The notes below the pieces were generated by a model that ran no database searches, was not told where the DNA came from, and worked only from the letters and a program-made list of their open reading frames with translations. A stretch of 64,000 bases of DNA, from the NCBI RefSeq assembly GCF_000379105.1, contig NZ_KB900609.1:2738674-2802673 (forward strand), in the 5' to 3' direction. The stretch's first letter is position 1; the number at the start of each line of letters is the position of its first letter. Made by a program: the position numbers and the translations under genes. This document shows positions 48,365-55,989 of this stretch, one piece after another. Source of the DNA: Methylobacterium sp. WSM2598. Lineage in GTDB: Bacteria > Pseudomonadota > Alphaproteobacteria > Rhizobiales > Beijerinckiaceae.

Positions 48365-50401
48365 GTGGCTGGGCAGACCCGGTGCATCGCGATCGTCGGA
48401 CCCTTCCAGAGCGGCAAGACCGCGCTCCTGGAAGCCATCCTCCACCGCACGGGCGCGATCGACCGCCCCGGCCGCGCCGCCTCGGGCAACCGGGTCGGCG
48501 ACACCTCCGCGGAGGCCAAGGCGCACGGCATGAGCGTGGAGCCGGCCGTCGCCAGCGTCGAGTTCCTCGGCGACAGCTTCACCTTCGTGGATTGCCCGGG
48601 CTCGGTGGAATTCGCCCACGACGTGCGGGCCGTGCTGCCGGTCTGCGACGCGGCGGTGGTGGTCTGCGAGGCGGACGAGCGCAAGCGCCCGGCCCTGGAA
48701 CTGTGCCTGCGCGACCTCGAAGCCGCCGGCATCCCGCGGCTCCTGTTCATCAACAAGGCGGATGCGGCGCCGGGCTCGCTGCGCGACGCGCTGGCCCTGC
48801 TCCAGCCCGCCTCGCGGGTGCCCCTGCTCCTGCGCCAGATCCCGCTCTGGCAGGGCGAGACCGCGGTCGGCTTCATCGACCTCGCCCTGGAGCGGGCCTT
48901 CATCTACCGCGAGCAGGCGCCGAGCGAGGTGGTCGACCTGCCCGAGGGCGAGTGGCCGCGCGAGAAGGCCGAGCGCTTCACCATGCTGGAGCGCCTCGCC
49001 GACCACGACGACGCGCTGATGGAGGACCTGATCTCCGAGATCGAGCCCGCCCGCGACCGGGTCTTCGCCGACCTCTCGCGGGAGTTGCGCGAGGGGCAGG
49101 TTGTCTCGGTCCTGTTCGGCGCGGCCGAGCACGGCAACGGGGTCACGCGCCTGCTCAAGGCCCTGCGCCACGAGGCGCCGGGGCTGATCGAGACGCGCGC
49201 CCGCCTCGGGGTGGCGGAGATGGGGCCGGCCCTCGCCCAGGTGATCAAGACCCTGCATTCGGGCTTCGGCGGCAAGCTCTCGGTGGCGCGGGTGCTGCGC
49301 GGGAGCCTGCGCGAGGGCGACGCGGTCACCGGGAGCGGGGGCCAGGGCGGGCGCATCGCCGGCCTCACGGCGCTCACCGGCGCGGCCGGGGCCCGGGTGG
49401 CCGAGGCCCGCGACGGCGAGGTGGCGGGCCTCGCCAAGCTCGACGCCGTCGCGACCGCCGAGACGCTGCAGGCGGGCGGCGAGGTGCCGCCGGCCCTGGT
49501 GGCGCTGCCGCGGCCCGAGCCGGTCCACGCCGTCGCCCTGCGCATCCGCGACCGCAAGGACGACGTGCGCCTCGCCGGGGCGCTGGCCAAGGTGCTGGAG
49601 GAGGATCCGGCCCTGGCGCTGGAGCAGCACGCCGATCTCGGCGAGATGCGCCTGACCGGCCAGGGCGAGATGCACCTGCGGGTGGCGGTGGAGCGGCTCG
49701 CCTCGCGCTTCGGCATCGGGGTCGACACGGACCGCGCCAAGGTCGGCTACCGCGAGACGATCCGGGGCACGGCCGCGGCCCGGGCGCGCCACAAGAAGCA
49801 GACCGGCGGCCACGGCCAGTTCGCCGACGTGGCGATCACGGTACGGCCGACGCCGCGGGGCGCGGGGTTCCTCTTCGAGGACGAGGTCGTGGGCGGCGCC
49901 GTGCCACGGCAATATATCGGCTCGGTCGAGGCGGGGGCCCGGGCCTGCATGGCGCGCGGGCCCCTGGGCTTTCCGGTGGTCGACGTCGCCGTGACCCTCA
50001 CGGACGGGGCGGCGCACGCGGTCGATTCCTCCGACGCCGCCTTCCAGGCCGCGACGCGCCTCGCCCTCGAGGAGGCCCTGCCCAAGGCCGGCCCGGTGCT
50101 GCTGGAGCCGATCCTCGCGGTCGCGCTCGCGGTGCCGTCCACCGCGACCGCGAAGGCAACCGGGCTCGTCACGGCGCGGCGGGGGCAGATCCTCGGCTTC
50201 GACGCACGGCCCGGCTGGCCGGGCTGGGACCAGGTCGAGGCGCTGATCCCGGAGGCGGAGATGAGCGGGCTCATCGTGGAGCTGCGCTCGATCACCGCGG
50301 GGGTCGGCAGCTACACGGCCCGGTTCGACCACCGGGCCGAGCTGACCGGGCGGCCGGCCGACGCGGTCCTGGCCGCCCAGCCGGTGCGCAAGGCGGGCTG
50401 A
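48365..50401 (+). CDS. Elongation factor G-like GTPase with variant G3 motif
   Basis: A 678-residue translational GTPase of EF-G architecture: P-loop 'GPFQSGKTALLEA' (about 12), G3 'DCPGSVEFAHDV' (about 77), G4 'FINKADAAPG' (about 130), then domains II-V with 'GQGEMHLRVAVERLASRFGI', 'HKKQTGGHGQFADVAITVRP' and 'RQYIGSVEAGARACMARGPL'. Canonical EF-G has DTPGH at G3; here the catalytic His is Ser, a feature of the EF-G-like paralogue group rather than of the housekeeping fusA product. Start GTG 48365 with GAGGAGG upstream. No rpsL/rpsG/tuf genes are adjacent. Role unknown, probably ribosome-associated. Confidence 0.87.
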   Translation: MAGQTRCIAIVGPFQSGKTALLEAILHRTGAIDRPGRAASGNRVGDTSAEAKAHGMSVEPAVASVEFLGDSFTFVDCPGSVEFAHDVRAVLPVCDAAVVVCEADERKRPALELCLRDLEAAGIPRLLFINKADAAPGSLRDALALLQPASRVPLLLRQIPLWQGETAVGFIDLALERAFIYREQAPSEVVDLPEGEWPREKAERFTMLERLADHDDALMEDLISEIEPARDRVFADLSRELREGQVVSVLFGAAEHGNGVTRLLKALRHEAPGLIETRARLGVAEMGPALAQVIKTLHSGFGGKLSVARVLRGSLREGDAVTGSGGQGGRIAGLTALTGAAGARVAEARDGEVAGLAKLDAVATAETLQAGGEVPPALVALPRPEPVHAVALRIRDRKDDVRLAGALAKVLEEDPALALEQHADLGEMRLTGQGEMHLRVAVERLASRFGIGVDTDRAKVGYRETIRGTAAARARHKKQTGGHGQFADVAITVRPTPRGAGFLFEDEVVGGAVPRQYIGSVEAGARACMARGPLGFPVVDVAVTLTDGAAHAVDSSDAAFQAATRLALEEALPKAGPVLLEPILAVALAVPSTATAKATGLVTARRGQILGFDARPGWPGWDQVEALIPEAEMSGLIVELRSITAGVGSYTARFDHRAELTGRPADAVLAAQPVRKAG

Positions 50402-50513
50402 GCGCCGGCGCGGGCCCTGCCCACGCGGCGCCCGGAATCGCGCGAAATCGCGCGATCTCCGCGAGCCCGCGTTAAGACCTCCGGGGCATCCTGGCGGGGA
50501 CGTTCAGGAGGGG

Positions 50514-50831
50514 ATGATGCGCGGAGCATTCCTCATCGCGGTCGCGGTGGCGGCGGGCTGCCTGCCGGCGGCGGCGCAGGCCAAGGTGCGGCGCGGCGGT
50601 TTCGGAATCTATCACCTCGGCCGGGCGGAGAGCCCCGCGCCGGCGCCGCGGCCGGCGAGCCCGGCGCCGCCGATCCGCACGGCCGCTGCGGATGACGGGG
50701 GCCCGGTTCCGATGACCACCGGCACCACGGTGCCGGTGCCTGCCCCCGCCGCCCCCGCCAAGCCCGCCCGTCCCTGGTGCCCGGGCGGGCGCGTGTTCGG
50801 CAGCGGCACGGGGTTCTGCGAGATCAACTGA
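50514..50831 (+). CDS. Exported proline-rich hypothetical protein
   Basis: A 105-residue protein with a signal peptide ('FLIAVAVAAGCLPAAAQA', cleavage about 23). After 'KVRRGGFGIYHLGRAES' comes a long Pro/Ala stretch and a conserved-looking end 'PWCPGGRVFGSGTGFCEIN' with two cysteines that may pair. The ATG follows AGGAGGGG at good spacing. It stands alone. Small cell-envelope protein of unknown role. Confidence 0.6.
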   Translation: MMRGAFLIAVAVAAGCLPAAAQAKVRRGGFGIYHLGRAESPAPAPRPASPAPPIRTAAADDGGPVPMTTGTTVPVPAPAAPAKPARPWCPGGRVFGSGTGFCEIN

Positions 50832-51076
50832 GCGCGGCGGCGACGCCCGGCGGGATCCCGTCTCGCGGGCGGCGTCGCCCTCCCTGCGCACGCCTGTCTC
50901 CGCCGGGGAACGGCCCTGGAGGCCTCACGCCTGCGGGGCGGTGGGACCGCCGGGGCGGTTCCGCCGGGCTGCTCTCGGGAGGGCCGCGTTCGTCGCCGCC
51001 GGCGCCGCGAGGGGCGCGCCGGCGCGCGCGGATCGCGGCCCGGGCCCCGCGGGGCCCGGCGCGTCCCGGGCGACGC

Positions 51077-51337
51077 TCACCCCGCGGTGGCTTCTCCGCG
51101 CAGCCGCTCGGCGTTGGCCTGGACGTGCTCCCGGTAGCGGGCGATCACCGCGTCGGGGGATCCGCCGCCCAGGAGGGTGTCGGCGGCCTCCACCGCGGCA
51201 CCGATCTTCTCGGTAATCATCCGCTCCACCTCGACCCGGGCGGCCGGGCCGCCCGCCGCGATGGCGGCGAGGCGCAGGGCGATCACCGTCTGCGACTCGA
51301 TGGCGAGCAGCACGGCCGCGTGCCACGGCGGAAGCAT
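51077..51337 (-). CDS. Small helical protein behind a phasin-like gene
   Basis: An 86-residue, mainly helical protein ('AAVLLAIESQTVIALRLAAI', 'VEVERMITEKIGAAVEAADT', 'AVIARYREHVQANAERLRGE'). The hydrophobic first helix may associate with granules or membrane. It starts 11 bp after the phasin-like gene stop and is therefore in one operon with it. Unrecognised family, but the amphipathic pattern and position suggest a function at storage granules; this is inference. Confidence 0.6.
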   Translation of the reverse strand: MLPPWHAAVLLAIESQTVIALRLAAIAAGGPAARVEVERMITEKIGAAVEAADTLLGGGSPDAVIARYREHVQANAERLRGEATAG

Positions 51338-51348
51338 CGCGGGGTCCC

Positions 51349-52170
51349 TCAGGCCGCGCGCCGGTCGAGCACGCTGCGGACCGCGTACTGGGCGAGGTCG
51401 TTCCAGAAGGCCAGCATCGACGCGAAGCTGCGGCTGGCCTCGTCGATCTGCAGCCGCACCGCCTCGCCAGGGTTCTGGGCCTCGCGGAGCGCGTTCCAGA
51501 AGGCGAAGGTCGCCGTCAATTCCCCGCGCACGAAGACGAGAACGCGGGCGTTCACCGCCTCGAACGCGGCGAAGCCGGCCGGCTCGGCCGCTTCCGGTTC
51601 GGCTTTCGGTCCCGGTTCCGCGATGGCCTCCGCCGCCTCCGCGGCGGTCTCAGCCAGCGCGGCGGAGACCGCCGCAACGGGTTCCTCCGCGGCGGGTTCT
51701 TCCGCGGCGGGTTCTTCGGCGAAGGGCTCTTCCTCCGCGCCCACGCCGGGAGCGGCGGCCTCGATCACCGGAAGGTCGGCGGCCTCATCCTCGGCGGCCG
51801 GTTCGGGAGCGGCGGCGACCGCCTCGGGCGCCAGCGGCGCCGTCGCGGCCTCCGCCTCGGGCGCCGGAGGCGTCTCGGCCAACGAGGTCGTCTCGGCCAA
51901 CGAGGGCATCTCGGCGACCGGCGCCGGTTCCGCGACGGGCGTATCCGCGGCCGGGACTTCCTCGAAGGGAGTCATCCTGCTCTCCGTGTCGGCCACCGAC
52001 GCGGAGGGCGCGACGATCTGCGCGTCGGCGGGGGCGGATTGGGCGGTCTGGTGCCCCTGCAGGCCCGTGGCCGCGGCCTTGCTCCGCGTCCGTCCAGGAG
52101 GCTTGCCAAGGAGCTTGCCAAGGGGCTTGCCAGGGGGCCTGGCGGATCGGTCCTTGCGTCCGGTCGTCAT
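51349..52170 (-). CDS. Phasin-like protein with long acidic low-complexity N-terminus
   Basis: A 273-residue protein. About the first 185 residues are low-complexity, rich in Ala, Glu and Pro, with near-repeats ('FAEEPAAEEPAAEEPVAAVS'). The final 80 residues form a phasin-type helical domain: 'FAAFEAVNARVLVFVRGELT', 'FAFWNALREAQNPGEAVRLQ', 'SFASMLAFWNDLAQYAV'. Phasins coat polyhydroxyalkanoate granules; the Ala/Pro/Glu arm could be a spacer. ATG 52168-52170 is taken; a GTG lies 12 bases upstream. Neighbour of a canonical phasin gene. Confidence 0.68.
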   Translation of the reverse strand: MTTGRKDRSARPPGKPLGKLLGKPPGRTRSKAAATGLQGHQTAQSAPADAQIVAPSASVADTESRMTPFEEVPAADTPVAEPAPVAEMPSLAETTSLAETPPAPEAEAATAPLAPEAVAAAPEPAAEDEAADLPVIEAAAPGVGAEEEPFAEEPAAEEPAAEEPVAAVSAALAETAAEAAEAIAEPGPKAEPEAAEPAGFAAFEAVNARVLVFVRGELTATFAFWNALREAQNPGEAVRLQIDEASRSFASMLAFWNDLAQYAVRSVLDRRAA

Positions 52171-52279
52171 CGCGGATCTCACGCTCGTTCACACCCCTGC
52201 CCCGGCCGACGGCCGGAGCACCCGACCGGCGGCCGGCGCCCGACCCCAGCGCATGGCGCCGCGGGGCCCGGCTGGCCGG

Positions 52280-52651
52280 TTACGCCTTCTCGGAGGAGGG
52301 CTTGGCCGCATCCTCGGTCAGATTCGTAAATTCCTTCGCCTGCGTCTGCAGCGCGGCGATCTGATTGCGCATGTACTCGCCCTGGAGGTCCATCGCCTCC
52401 TTGAGGTTCTTCGACCGCACGAGCTTCTCGGCGAGTTCGAAGGTGGCGGCGAGGTGCTGCTCGGTGTAATCGAAACCTTTGGTCACCGCGGCGCCGGTCT
52501 TGGTCTGCGCGGTCTCGGTCGAGGTCTGCACCGACTCGGCGACCTTGCGCGCCGTCCCGAGCAGGTTGCCGAGCGCCGTCTTGGCCTGCTGAAGCCCCTT
52601 CTCGGCCGTTTCCCGCATCTCGTTGGGGATCTCGAAGCCCTTGTTGCTCAT
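52280..52651 (-). CDS. Phasin family protein
   Basis: A 123-residue phasin (Phasin_2 type): 'FEIPNEMRETAEKGLQQAKT', 'VAESVQTSTETAQTKTGAAV', 'TKGFDYTEQHLAATFELAEK', 'LKEAMDLQGEYMRNQIAALQ', 'QAKEFTNLTEDAAKPSSEKA'. The amphipathic helices bind the surface of polyhydroxyalkanoate granules and control their size. Sequence is complete and of typical length. The ATG follows GGGGAAACGACC, a fair ribosome site. Less GC-rich than its neighbours, in line with high expression and selected codons. Confidence 0.93.
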   Translation of the reverse strand: MSNKGFEIPNEMRETAEKGLQQAKTALGNLLGTARKVAESVQTSTETAQTKTGAAVTKGFDYTEQHLAATFELAEKLVRSKNLKEAMDLQGEYMRNQIAALQTQAKEFTNLTEDAAKPSSEKA

Positions 52652-52851
52652 GGTCGTTTCCCCGAAAGGTCCTGCGTCCGGCGAGAAGCGGCTTACCGCA
52701 GCGCAGCAGGACTATGTTGCAGTGCAGCGCGAGAGTCAACCGGCCGGTGGTGGCCGGCCGCGCGCCCGGGACGGGATCCTGCCGGCAGGATCCCGCCGGG
52801 ACCGGCATGGTCCCGGCGGGACGCTACCGGTCCCGCCCCGCGCGATCAATC
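52652..52851. promoter_or_regulatory. Upstream region of the phasin gene
   Basis: Between the phasin gene and the next minus-strand gene. The stretch 52700-52740 holds 'GCAGCAGGACTATGTTGCAG' and 'TGCAGCGCGAGAGTCAAC'; TTGCAGTGCAG and neighbours resemble TGCAGCA-type PhaR operators, TGC-rich sites found before phasin genes. A GATCCTGCC/GGCAGGATC inverted repeat lies at about 52773-52793. Assignment as a PhaR operator is tentative. Confidence 0.3.
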
Positions 52852-53511
52852 TCAGCGGGTCTGGACCTCGTCCAGCGCGGCGCGGGCGGCGTCGCGCGCG
52901 TCCGGGACGGTGCGGGTGAAGCCGGCGCGCTCGGGGTCCGGCGCGGCGCCGCGCACCGTGACCGCCATGTAGCCGTGGAAGGCGACGTCGACGGCGAGCA
53001 GGACGACGATGGCCGCGAGGAGCCCGGCGATGATCGCCTGCCCGCGGGAATCGAAGAGCGGCGCCGCCACCGGGAGGTGCGCCGGCGGGAGCGGCGGCGC
53101 CGGGATCGGGATCACCGGCAGGGGCGGCCCCTCCGGTGCGCCCGCGGCGCGCTCGCGCACCTCGAAGACCGGCCGGTAGCCGCCCACCGGCACGTGGATG
53201 CGCAAGGGCCGCTCCCCGCCATCCTCGGCCTGGGCCTCCTCCAGCGCCCGGCGCAGGCGGCCCGCCTCGACCCTGACGCTGGGATCGTTGGCCGGGTCGA
53301 AGCTGGTCGCGCGGTTCAGGGCCCGGGTGGCGATCGTGTAGGCCTTGATCGCCTCGCCCCGCCCGGCCAGTTCCTCCTCGACGATGAAGGTCAGGAAGGC
53401 GGCGAGCTTGGGGGAGCGCCGGAAGGTCTGGCTGTGCAGGCACTCCGCGAGGGCGCGGCGGATCTCCGCCTCGCTCGCGCCGCGCCGGTTGACAGTCTCG
53501 GCATCAATCAT
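52852..53511 (-). CDS. Membrane protein with cyclase-associated N-terminal domain
   Basis: A 219-residue protein. Residues about 8-95 match the N-terminal helical domain seen in some adenylate cyclase/TPR proteins: 'ECLHSQTFRRSPKLAAFLTF', 'AIKAYTIATRALNRATSFDP', 'NDPSVRVEAGRLRRALEE'. In those proteins the domain precedes a TPR array; here only a Pro-rich linker and one membrane helix ('AIIAGLLAAIVVLLAVDVAF', about 160-180) follow. ATG 53509-53511 is preferred over an upstream extension. A DNA-binding-like fold on a membrane anchor would be a ToxR-like layout, which is inference. Confidence 0.62.
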   Translation of the reverse strand: MIDAETVNRRGASEAEIRRALAECLHSQTFRRSPKLAAFLTFIVEEELAGRGEAIKAYTIATRALNRATSFDPANDPSVRVEAGRLRRALEEAQAEDGGERPLRIHVPVGGYRPVFEVRERAAGAPEGPPLPVIPIPAPPLPPAHLPVAAPLFDSRGQAIIAGLLAAIVVLLAVDVAFHGYMAVTVRGAAPDPERAGFTRTVPDARDAARAALDEVQTR

Positions 53512-53688
53512 TCCGCCTCGCCACCGTATCGGCCCGGACGCCAACCTTCCGTATTTACTTACGTTGTTGATGGCCTCTTCGCGACCCAAGGTCAAGTACG
53601 GAGGCGGTCAGGAAAGACGGCATTCGTCTTAACCTGCAGGTAACCATATTGGCCGACGCTGGCATCTCCGATTCGCTGGAGGTGGCCC

Positions 53689-53988
53689 ATGGCGCACAAT
53701 CAGGTCCGGCCTATGCCCAAGGCCTTCGCGCATTACCCGATCCCGCTGGAATTGCTGGCGGCGCTGCACCGGGCGAGCGACCGCGACGTGGAGGCCCTGG
53801 TGGCGCAGATGCCGGAGACGGGCCGCGCCCGGCTGGCCGCCTACTGCTCCGACAAGGGCCACCTGCACCGGCTCGGCCTGCGGATCGCCGGGACCTGCGA
53901 CGAGGCGACGCTGGTGCGGGTGGTCGGCCCGGATGCCGGGGCGAGCCTCTACGCCCAATCCCGTCCCTCCGCCGCCCTCCCCTCCTGA
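53689..53988 (+). CDS. Hypothetical protein
   Basis: A 99-residue protein starting 'MAHNQVRPMPKAFAHYPIPL'. The middle is helical ('LLAALHRASDRDVEALVAQM') and contains a lone Cys-His cluster 'YCSDKGHLHRLGLRIAGTC'. No signal or membrane segment. The ATG has GGAGGTGGCCC upstream, a strong site, and a divergent promoter region lies between it and the previous gene. Family not recognised. Confidence 0.55.
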   Translation: MAHNQVRPMPKAFAHYPIPLELLAALHRASDRDVEALVAQMPETGRARLAAYCSDKGHLHRLGLRIAGTCDEATLVRVVGPDAGASLYAQSRPSAALPS

Positions 53989-54119
53989 GCGGCGCGGCGT
54001 CGCGTCGCATCCCGCGCCCGGAGCGGGGGCGGCGTGGGCCGGCGGGAGCAAGCGGGCGCGTCGGCCGTTCTCCCGGCAGCGGCCGGGACGGATCGTCGCG
54101 GCCCGACGAGGGGGAATCC

Positions 54120-54311
54120 ATGCGCTCCCGGACACCCGAGGAAGCCCGCGCCCAGATCGAGTACGCCCTGACGGCGAAGCGGGTCTCGCTGCGCGCGGCG
54201 CGGGACGCGGCGGAGGCCGCGCCCGCCGACGCCGCGGCGCGCCGGGATCTCGACCGTCTGCGCGAGGACGTCGCGCGGCTGGAGATGCAGCTGCGCAGCG
54301 TCGGACCGTGA
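54120..54311 (+). CDS. Small coiled-coil hypothetical protein
   Basis: A 63-residue charged helical protein ('TPEEARAQIEYALTAKRVSL', 'DLDRLREDVARLEMQLRSVG') likely forming a coiled coil. Start ATG 54120-54122 follows GAGGGGGAATCC, an acceptable ribosome site. Its frame upstream is open but shadow-like. Unknown function; convergent with the next gene. Confidence 0.5.
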   Translation: MRSRTPEEARAQIEYALTAKRVSLRAARDAAEAAPADAAARRDLDRLREDVARLEMQLRSVGP

Positions 54312-54333
54312 GCCGCCCGCGGGGGCGCATCCC

Positions 54334-54687
54334 TCAGGGCGCGTCCCGGGTCAGGGTGGCGAGGGCGGCGAGCGCCTCCTCGCAGGCGGTCGGCGGAAGC
54401 TGCGCGGCGAGGCTGGCTGCGTCGTTGAAGGCGGGCAGGAACCGGTCCTGCCAGGGCCCCTGCCCGACGGCGCGGCGCATGCGCTCCGCGGCGAGGCGGG
54501 CGGCGCGCTGCGTCTGCGCCTCCGGCGCCCCGCAGGCGACGGCCCGGCCCACGATGGTGCCCTGCCGCTCGCCCTCCAGGTGGGGCAGCACGAGGGAGCG
54601 CTCCTGGGCGGCGGCCGCCGCCGCGGCCGTCGCGCCCGCGCCGAGGAGCGCGGCGCGGAGCGCGGCGCAAGGCCGGTCGCGCCTCAT
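54334..54687 (-). CDS. Exported hypothetical protein
   Basis: A 117-residue protein with a signal peptide of twin-basic start and Ala-rich core ('ALRAALLGAGATAAAAAAAQ', cleavage about residue 28). The mature part is helical with two Cys ('AVACGAPEAQ', 'PTACEEALAAL') that could form a disulfide. Its ATG overlaps the stop of the upstream small gene by four bases (ATGA), so the pair is translated together. No family recognised. Confidence 0.58.
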   Translation of the reverse strand: MRRDRPCAALRAALLGAGATAAAAAAAQERSLVLPHLEGERQGTIVGRAVACGAPEAQTQRAARLAAERMRRAVGQGPWQDRFLPAFNDAASLAAQLPPTACEEALAALATLTRDAP

Positions 54688-54869
54688 CCGCGCGGGGCCC
54701 CCTTCAGGTAGCCCTTCAGGCGCAGGTAATCGGCCAGGATGGTGCAGATCGCCTGCCCCCGGCTCAGCTGCTCGACGGCCGCGAACTCGGTGAGCGCGGC
54801 GGCGACCTCGTCGGGGATCTGGAAGGCTTCCTCCTGCGTCATCTCGTCGGCCGGCTCGGACTCAGGCAT
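54684..54869 (-). CDS. Small hypothetical protein, possible ribbon-helix-helix-like
   Basis: A 61-residue protein: an acidic N-terminus, then 'FQIPDEVAAALTEFAAVEQL' and 'RGQAICTILADYLRLKGYLK'. The strand-helix-helix look recalls CopG/Arc-type DNA-binding proteins, but the match is weak. The ATG follows GGGAGAGATGCG. It overlaps the exported gene downstream by four bases. It might be an autoregulator of this two-gene unit; this is speculative. Confidence 0.5.
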   Translation of the reverse strand: MPESEPADEMTQEEAFQIPDEVAAALTEFAAVEQLSRGQAICTILADYLRLKGYLKGAPRG

Positions 54870-54985
54870 CGCATCTCTCCCGGGGCCTGGGCGAATCGCG
54901 GCCGCGGGGGAATCGTTCCCGGGGCGCGGGTTCGTCCGCCCGAGGGGTGGCACAGGGGCCGCGGCGGCGCCAGTCCCGGCTTTCC

Positions 54986-55488
54986 TCACTCGGCCGCGGC
55001 CGCCGGGGCGGGGCGGAGCGCTGCGCGAGGGTGCGGAACGCCACCGCGGTCGCGAAGGTCACGGCTGCGACGGCGCCGGCCGCGGCCAGCACCAGCCGGA
55101 AGCCGCCCGACGAGATGATGCAGGAGCGCGGTCATCGGCACGGCGAAGCCGCTGACGATGAAGCCGAGAAAGTCGCGCAGGCTGTAGGCCCGCGTCGGTG
55201 CCGCGGCGAGATGGAGCGCGCCACCATGGCGTCGCTGACGACCACCTTCCCGTCGAGCGTCGCGCGGACGGGGACGAGCCCGGCGAGGAGCGGCAGGCGA
55301 GGTGAGGGCGCAGAGGCCGAAGGCCACGACGCTGCCGGTGGCGAGCCCGATCAGCGCGCCGTAGCTCAGGCCCGTGGCGGCCGCGATCCCGGTCACGGCG
55401 GTGGAGTCGATCAGCAGCACGAAGTGGTCGAGCGCGTGCGCGATGTTGACGAAGAGCAGGATGCGCCGGGCGCGGAGGCTGGGCTCAT
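54986..55488 (-). pseudogene. MFS transporter remnant with internal deletion and frameshifts
   Basis: Pieces of one major facilitator protein lie in order but in different frames. The N-terminal piece 'VNIAHALDHFVLLIDSTAVT' with 'LSYGALIGLATGSVVAFGL' (helices 1-2) is followed, after loss of most of the protein, by 'ATLDGKVVVSDAMVARSISP', then 'YSLRDFLGFIVSGFAVPMTA' and finally 'AAAGAVAAVTFATAVAFRTL', each in a new frame. A likely original start is the ATG at 55486-55488 with GAGAGG upstream, itself out of frame with the first piece. About 500 bp remain where a complete gene needs about 1.2 kb. Not functional. Confidence 0.8.
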
Positions 55489-55768
55489 GGCGGGCCTCTC
55501 GGATGGCGGGCGCTCGGGAAGGGCTCTCGGGAAGGGCGCTCGGGAAGGGCTCTCGGGACGCGTCCCGGATTGCGCCGATCCTCGCTCGACCCGCCCGCGC
55601 GATCGGGCCGGGGGCCCAGCCGGGCCACGCGACGCCGCGGGTGCGAGGGTCGTTACCCGGCGCAGCCTCGGTGAAGGGCGGAGCAGGCAGGTGGGGCAGC
55701 ATCGCGGCTGACCGCCCCAACCGTTCACGCGCAAGAGTCGTCGGATGATCAGTGCTGCGGGAGATCCG
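55489..55768. other. Spacer before the island boundary, with 13-bp tandem repeat
   Basis: A 280-bp non-coding stretch between the MFS remnant and the tRNA-His fragment. At 55510-55561 it carries four 13-base units alternating GCGCTCGGGAAGG and GCTCTCGGGAAGG, that is, two copies of a 26-base unit. Any promoter of the lost tRNA-His gene would have been on the other side. No gene is visible. Confidence 0.7.
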
Positions 55769-55816
55769 TGGTACCGCCACCCCGGCTCGAACGGGGGACC
55801 TCTAGATCCACAATCT
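55769..55816 (-). other. tRNA-His 3' half: attachment site at the island edge
   Basis: On the minus strand these 48 bases read as the 3' part of a tRNA: anticodon loop TTGTGGA (GTG, His) and 3' anticodon stem TCTAG, variable loop AGGTC, T-arm CCCCG-TTCGAGC-CGGGG, acceptor TGGCGGT, discriminator A, and CCA. The 5' half, which should follow on the right, is absent and replaced by AT-rich DNA. A73 instead of C73 is a known peculiarity of alphaproteobacterial tRNA-His. The fragment is what site-specific integration into a tRNA 3' end leaves at one junction; the whole tRNA gene should stand at the other junction, outside the window. Confidence 0.82.
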
Positions 55817-55931
55817 TAATTCTCCTTTTTCCTGTTTCTGCCCTGAGCTTGCCTAATTACATGCTGTGCATTGCATTTCTAAAAATTCGACCACACTGTC
55901 CTTCCTCGAAGTTTCGCTGACTTCCGAGTCT

Positions 55932-55963
55932 GGTGCCGTCGCGGTGCCGTCACGGGTGCCGTC
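55932..55963 (+). repeat. Three direct repeats before the integrase gene
   Basis: GGTGCCGTC occurs three times, at 55932-55940, 55943-55951 and 55955-55963 (spacing 11 and 12 bases, about one helical turn). The position between attachment site and integrase fits integrase or excisionase arm-type binding sites or an autoregulatory operator. It overlaps the longest possible integrase frame, which argues for the shorter start. Confidence 0.55.
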
Positions 55964-55989
55964 AGATGGAGCCTACTGTGGAGGGTCAG

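Noticed and set aside
48167..50332. 721-codon minus-strand frame opposite the EF-G-like gene
   Set aside because: Composition is that of reverse-complement shadow (Gly/Arg/His/Asp) and the plus strand carries all GTPase motifs.
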